Virus record (IMG/VR): IMGVR_UViG_3300046003_006680
Coordinates: 1-29,088 of that record
From: a virus
Strand: one strand, 5' to 3'
Length of the DNA: 29,088 bases
The notes under the pieces are model-generated. The model was given only the letters and a program-made list of their open reading frames with translations, was not told where the DNA came from and searched no databases. Each line of letters opens with the position of its first letter. Position 1 is the first letter of the stretch. The translations under genes were made by a program, and so were the position numbers. Of this stretch, positions 26,835 to 29,088 are shown one piece after another.

Positions 26835-27571
26835 TGTTTTGAAAATCTATTTAACAATTCCTCTGAATTTAATTTTACAAATTCAGCATCGTGGTTTCTG
26901 AACATATATTCTTTATTATTGTATGTGTCTAATCTAAATTGAACATAACTACCTGATTCAAATTTAACTTCAATAACTTCAAACGAGCCGCTATATTTTG
27001 TCCAATCACTTTTAACTGTTACTACAGCATTTGGATATAGTTTTGTATATTTTTCAACTACAATTTGTTTTAAATTTGTTTTATTTTGAAAATCCTTTAA
27101 CGCATCTTTTTGACATTCATTGTATTGATTAAGTTTTTCAAGTAATGTTTTAGGTTTAATATAACGAGATTGACCTTGAACTGTATAGCATTGAACTTTA
27201 TCTTTATCAACATCAATATTAAATGTAGCCTTTATTAATTCATTATTTACAAACCTTAAACCCTTCAACACAACATCACCTGAATGAAATTCAGCTGTAA
27301 CCTCTGTTTCAAACTGATTATTTCCCCATCCAATTCCAACAGTACTTGTTTCTAAAGATGATTTAAATGTGTTTTCGAAATTAATTCCCTTTTTAAAACC
27401 TGCTTCAACAAGTAACTGTTCAAGTTGTTGTACTTTATTTCTTTGAAAATTAGCACTTTTGTTTACGTTATCAATATATCGATCAACTTGACTTTGTTGT
27501 TCGGTAGTTAATACAATACCTGCAAATAAATCCAATTGATTCGGATCTTTAAAATTTTCTGTGTCTTTCAT
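26819..27571 (-). CDS. Unknown protein, 250 residues
   Basis: Begins MKDTENFKDPNQLDLFAGIV with a DQLDLF-like clamp-binding look (QLDLF), then a helical stretch to about residue 55 and a beta-rich remainder (TEVTAEFHSGDVVLKGLRFV, then SGSFEVIEVKFESGSYVQFR). QLDLF resembles the beta-sliding-clamp binding motif QLxLF, so a link to replication proteins is possible but untested. One of the largest genes of the array, behind its own promoter. Confidence 0.65.
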   Translation of the reverse strand: MKDTENFKDPNQLDLFAGIVLTTEQQSQVDRYIDNVNKSANFQRNKVQQLEQLLVEAGFKKGINFENTFKSSLETSTVGIGWGNNQFETEVTAEFHSGDVVLKGLRFVNNELIKATFNIDVDKDKVQCYTVQGQSRYIKPKTLLEKLNQYNECQKDALKDFQNKTNLKQIVVEKYTKLYPNAVVTVKSDWTKYSGSFEVIEVKFESGSYVQFRLDTYNNKEYMFRNHDAEFVKLNSEELLNRFSKQEALK

Positions 27572-27585
27572 AACCTTTATTTTTT

Positions 27586-27630
27586 TATTTATACTATAAT
27601 ATACGAATTCTCTTTCAATAATCCTTGTCC
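27586..27630 (-). promoter_or_regulatory. Array promoter for the 250-residue gene
   Basis: GGACAAGG, 23 nt, TTCGTATATT, 3 nt (ATA), GTATAAATA. The leader ends AAAGGTTATG. Confidence 0.75.
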
Positions 27631-27634
27631 TTCA

Positions 27635-27919
27635 CTAAAGTTTACTTAAAGTAAATATCATTTCAGCCACTTCCCCAGGTGTACATCTTGGCATAACGTC
27701 GTGATCTTGCTCTAGTGTGATCCATTTTTCATTTTGAAATAACATCCAATCACCCTTACTATCCCAAGCTGCTACCTCCGCTGTTGTTTCTCCTTGATCG
27801 GAATATGTTCCTTTTCCAAATACAACAGAAATAGTATTTCCATTGCCAAATTCCATTGAAAATCTTTCTATTTCAAATTCTTTATCATTTTCTGCATTAA
27901 ATGCTTTCATTTTCTTCAA
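27635..27919 (-). CDS. Unknown protein, 94 residues
   Basis: Contains FGNGNTISVVFGKGTYSDQG, then ETTAEVAAWDSKGDWMLFQN, a beta-rich pattern found in small phage proteins of many hosts. The ATG at 27919 overlaps the upstream gene by 23 nt. ATG 27910 (MKAFNAEND) is an alternative start. It ends GEVAEMIFTLSKL. Confidence 0.7.
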   Translation of the reverse strand: MKKMKAFNAENDKEFEIERFSMEFGNGNTISVVFGKGTYSDQGETTAEVAAWDSKGDWMLFQNEKWITLEQDHDVMPRCTPGEVAEMIFTLSKL

Positions 27920-28142
27920 ATTTCATTGTTGCTACCATGTGATCAAGTAAATACTCTATTTTACCAGCACAATAATTATATTTTGGATAAACATCGTTTT
28001 CCACCATTTCAAAATAACATCGATCGTCTTTAATATAAATGAATTTTCCTCTCATTGTAGAAAAGCAATTACTATTTGCTATACGTCCAATTAGTTCATT
28101 TATATTTTTGTGTATTTTGACTCTCGGTGTTACGTTATTCAT
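27897..28142 (-). CDS. Unknown protein, 81 residues
   Basis: The preferred ATG at 28142 (MNNVTPRVKIHKNINELIGR) overlaps the stop of the membrane-protein gene by ATGA. A longer frame to 28247 would lie inside that gene. Basic N-terminal half, then CYFEMVENDVYPKYNYCAGK and a short helix. Function unknown. Confidence 0.65.
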   Translation of the reverse strand: MNNVTPRVKIHKNINELIGRIANSNCFSTMRGKFIYIKDDRCYFEMVENDVYPKYNYCAGKIEYLLDHMVATMKFEENESI

Positions 28143-28327
28143 TTTTTTAAGTAAAAAATTAATCCAATTAATACTGCAATTCCACCTATTAAAATAATGG
28201 ATGCAATTGGAATCCATAATGGGGCTGTTACCCACCACCACGACCAACTAATGTTGTTTGTTAATTTTAATACTAAAAATATCAAAAATAAAATTGTACC
28301 TAATTCTAAACTTTTATCGTTTTTCAT
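28139..28327 (-). CDS. Small membrane protein with two transmembrane segments
   Basis: This 62-residue protein begins MKNDKSLELGTILFLIFLVL, with a Trp-rich loop (ISWSWWWVTAP) and a second helix IPIASIILIGGIAVLIGLIF ending YLKK. It is a membrane hairpin. It is the first gene of a three-gene unit from the promoter at 28333-28377. Function unknown. Lysis or superinfection roles are only possibilities. Confidence 0.7.
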   Translation of the reverse strand: MKNDKSLELGTILFLIFLVLKLTNNISWSWWWVTAPLWIPIASIILIGGIAVLIGLIFYLKK

Positions 28328-28332
28328 TTTTC

Positions 28333-28377
28333 CTTTTATATTACAATATACGAAATCTCTTTTGCTTTAACTATTCC
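28333..28377 (-). promoter_or_regulatory. Array promoter for the 28327-27635 unit
   Basis: GGAATAGT, 23 nt, TTCGTATATT, then GTAATATAAAAGG in place of GTATAAATA. It is the right-most copy in the window. Confidence 0.7.
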
Positions 28378-28384
28378 TTTATTT

Positions 28385-28415
28385 AAAAAACCCACCCAAC
28401 TCGCATCAGGTGGGG
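28385..28415 (-). terminator. Strong intrinsic terminator
   Basis: On the minus strand CCCACC, a 12-nt loop, GGTGGG, then TTTTTT. It is downstream of the tRNA at 28444-28516 and would end the tRNA/DUF932 transcript before the small-gene array. Confidence 0.85.
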
Positions 28416-28443
28416 TAAAAGAACTGGTTATGAAGCAGTTGTG

Positions 28444-28516
28444 TAGTCAGGACAGGACTCGAACCTGCATCTCCTAATTAAGCGTTAGGTACTTTTCCAT
28501 TTAAGTACACCTGACT
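28444..28516 (-). tRNA. tRNA gene, anticodon by position CUU (Lys) but position 33 is G
   Basis: The 73-nt gene folds as a cloverleaf: acceptor AGTCAGG/CCTGACT (perfect), D arm TACT/AGTA with GG in the loop, anticodon stem CCTAA/TTAGG (perfect), and T arm GCAGG/CCTGT with loop TTCGAGT. Discriminator A, no encoded CCA. The 7-nt anticodon loop is CGCTTAA, so positions 34-36 are CUU and the normally invariant U33 is G. The acceptor stem is identical to the long tRNA at 15332-15460, and the T arm differs at two positions. The identity is uncertain. Confidence 0.75.
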
Positions 28517-28527
28517 AGCAAGTAGAT

Positions 28528-28563
28528 AAAGCGCCTGATCCATGTACCACTGTAGGCGCTTTT
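28528..28563. terminator. Perfect GC-rich hairpin between DUF932-like gene and tRNA
   Basis: AAAGCGCCT and AGGCGCTTT pair perfectly (9 bp) around a 17-nt loop. The T-run is short on the minus strand. It may be a 3'-end or processing structure for the DUF932-like mRNA. Confidence 0.5.
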
Positions 28564-28606
28564 AGTTTATTTGGTTTCACTTCATGGTCATCTACTTTTG
28601 TGTTGC

Positions 28607-29088
28607 TTAGGCCGCAACTGTATATTCAGCGGCCATTGCAAATAATTTTTGGTTAATTTCCATATCTTGTTTGAAATTCTTCACTTTACGTGCTTTTCTT
28701 GATTTAGCACCTGTTATGTATGTGAAATCACCATCTAATATTTTTTCTTGTATTACGTTAAATACTGACCATAAATCACTTCCTTTATCTTCAGGTCGTG
28801 TTGGCTCTAATAATTTATCAATATCAATTTTAAATGCTTCAACTTGCTCCTCTGTGAAACGTGTTGATAATGCTTTTTTAGCAAGCGCTTTGGTTTGATC
28901 TTCGTTTAATTCAATTGCTTTCATTCTATTCATTGATTCAACAGTTAATGGTAACAATTCAACCATCTCTTTGATTTGACCTTGCAATTCTTCAAACGTG
29001 TATCCCATGTGACGCATTTTAACATCATTGAATTGCTCAGTTGAAATAACTAAACCATTTTCACATACCATTCGAAACAAACCTGCAG
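28607..29088 (-). CDS. DUF932-like phage/plasmid protein, 5' end outside window
   Basis: The C-terminal 160 or so residues are present. The open frame continues past the right edge (AGLFRMVCENGLVISTEQFN), so no start is seen and a TTG at 29080 is not a real start. The F-R-x-V-C-x-N-G-L-V segment and the helical remainder match DUF932 (phage/plasmid-like TIGR03299-type) proteins, which are common in phages and have no settled function. It ends KLFAMAAEYTVAA. It may be co-transcribed with the tRNA downstream. Confidence 0.65.
   Translation of the reverse strand, partial: AGLFRMVCENGLVISTEQFNDVKMRHMGYTFEELQGQIKEMVELLPLTVESMNRMKAIELNEDQTKALAKKALSTRFTEEQVEAFKIDIDKLLEPTRPEDKGSDLWSVFNVIQEKILDGDFTYITGAKSRKARKVKNFKQDMEINQKLFAMAAEYTVAA

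Noticed and set aside
27897-28247. Longer 116-residue frame for the gene starting at 28142
   Set aside because: The extra N-terminus lies entirely within the membrane-protein gene. ATG 28142 gives an exact ATGA overlap.
13611-28377. CRISPR-like array
   Set aside because: The repeats are regular in sequence but separated by whole genes of different length. They precede start codons and are promoters, not direct repeats with spacers.
1-29088. Stop-codon reassignment as in some large Bacteroidota phages
   Set aside because: TAA, TGA and TAG all end plausible genes here (TAG at the genes ending 16600, 24233 and 25085), and the large structural frames contain no in-frame stops.

Overview
The window looks like part of a large, AT-rich, T4-like contractile-tailed phage (myovirus) of a Bacteroidota host. 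The evidence for a T4-like phage is a gp6/gp25-type baseplate block, a hub/spike-like protein and a gp55-like late sigma factor on one strand. The host inference is weaker. It rests on very low GC, A-rich leaders in place of clear Shine-Dalgarno sites, and small genes of a type common in flavobacterial phages. TAA, TGA and TAG all serve as stops, so the genetic code appears standard. Every gene I support lies on the minus strand, so transcription runs from high to low coordinates.

Region 1 (1-10037) is the virion module. In transcription order it holds a small protein, a hub/spike-like protein, a 718-residue protein with an EF-hand-type loop and a carboxypeptidase-regulatory-like domain, a short helical protein, gp25-like and gp6-like baseplate wedge proteins, a DNRLRE-like structural protein, a short coiled-coil protein and a large tail/baseplate protein that runs off the left edge. 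Genes abut or overlap, and three are preceded by a CTATATTTATA box. Region 2 (10072-13833) carries the gp55-like sigma factor, a small membrane protein, an HD-domain phosphohydrolase, a GIY-YIG/T5orf172-type protein and small membrane or unknown proteins. Region 3 (about 14034-14600) is a strikingly GC-rich island of imperfect GGGTCAC/GGGTTAC-type repeats, unlike anything around it.

Region 4 (14569-28354) is a long accessory, probably early, array of about fifty small and mostly unknown genes, plus an unusually long tRNA-like gene. Nearly every gene or gene pair has its own copy of one bipartite element: a GGA(A/C)-type box, exactly 23 nt start to start, then TTCGTATATT, then 3-4 nt, then a GTATAAATA-like box and an A-rich leader ending in GTTATG or GATATG. 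I count 34 copies, 33 with the 23-nt register. One copy stands before a tRNA, which argues that it is a promoter and not only a translation signal. In seven copies the spacer is a perfect inverted repeat. One copy lies in frame inside a 300-residue ORF that seems to be two genes fused through their promoter. A run of three hydrophobic micro-ORFs (23, 26 and 29 codons) plus a 41-codon ORF, all joined by ATGA overlaps, sits at 15520-15876. The gap at 17865-18283 holds a possible structured RNA next to an 88-bp array with 11-bp periodicity.

Region 5 (28385-29088) holds a strong intrinsic terminator, a second tRNA, a perfect hairpin and the 3' part of a DUF932-like gene that runs off the right edge.
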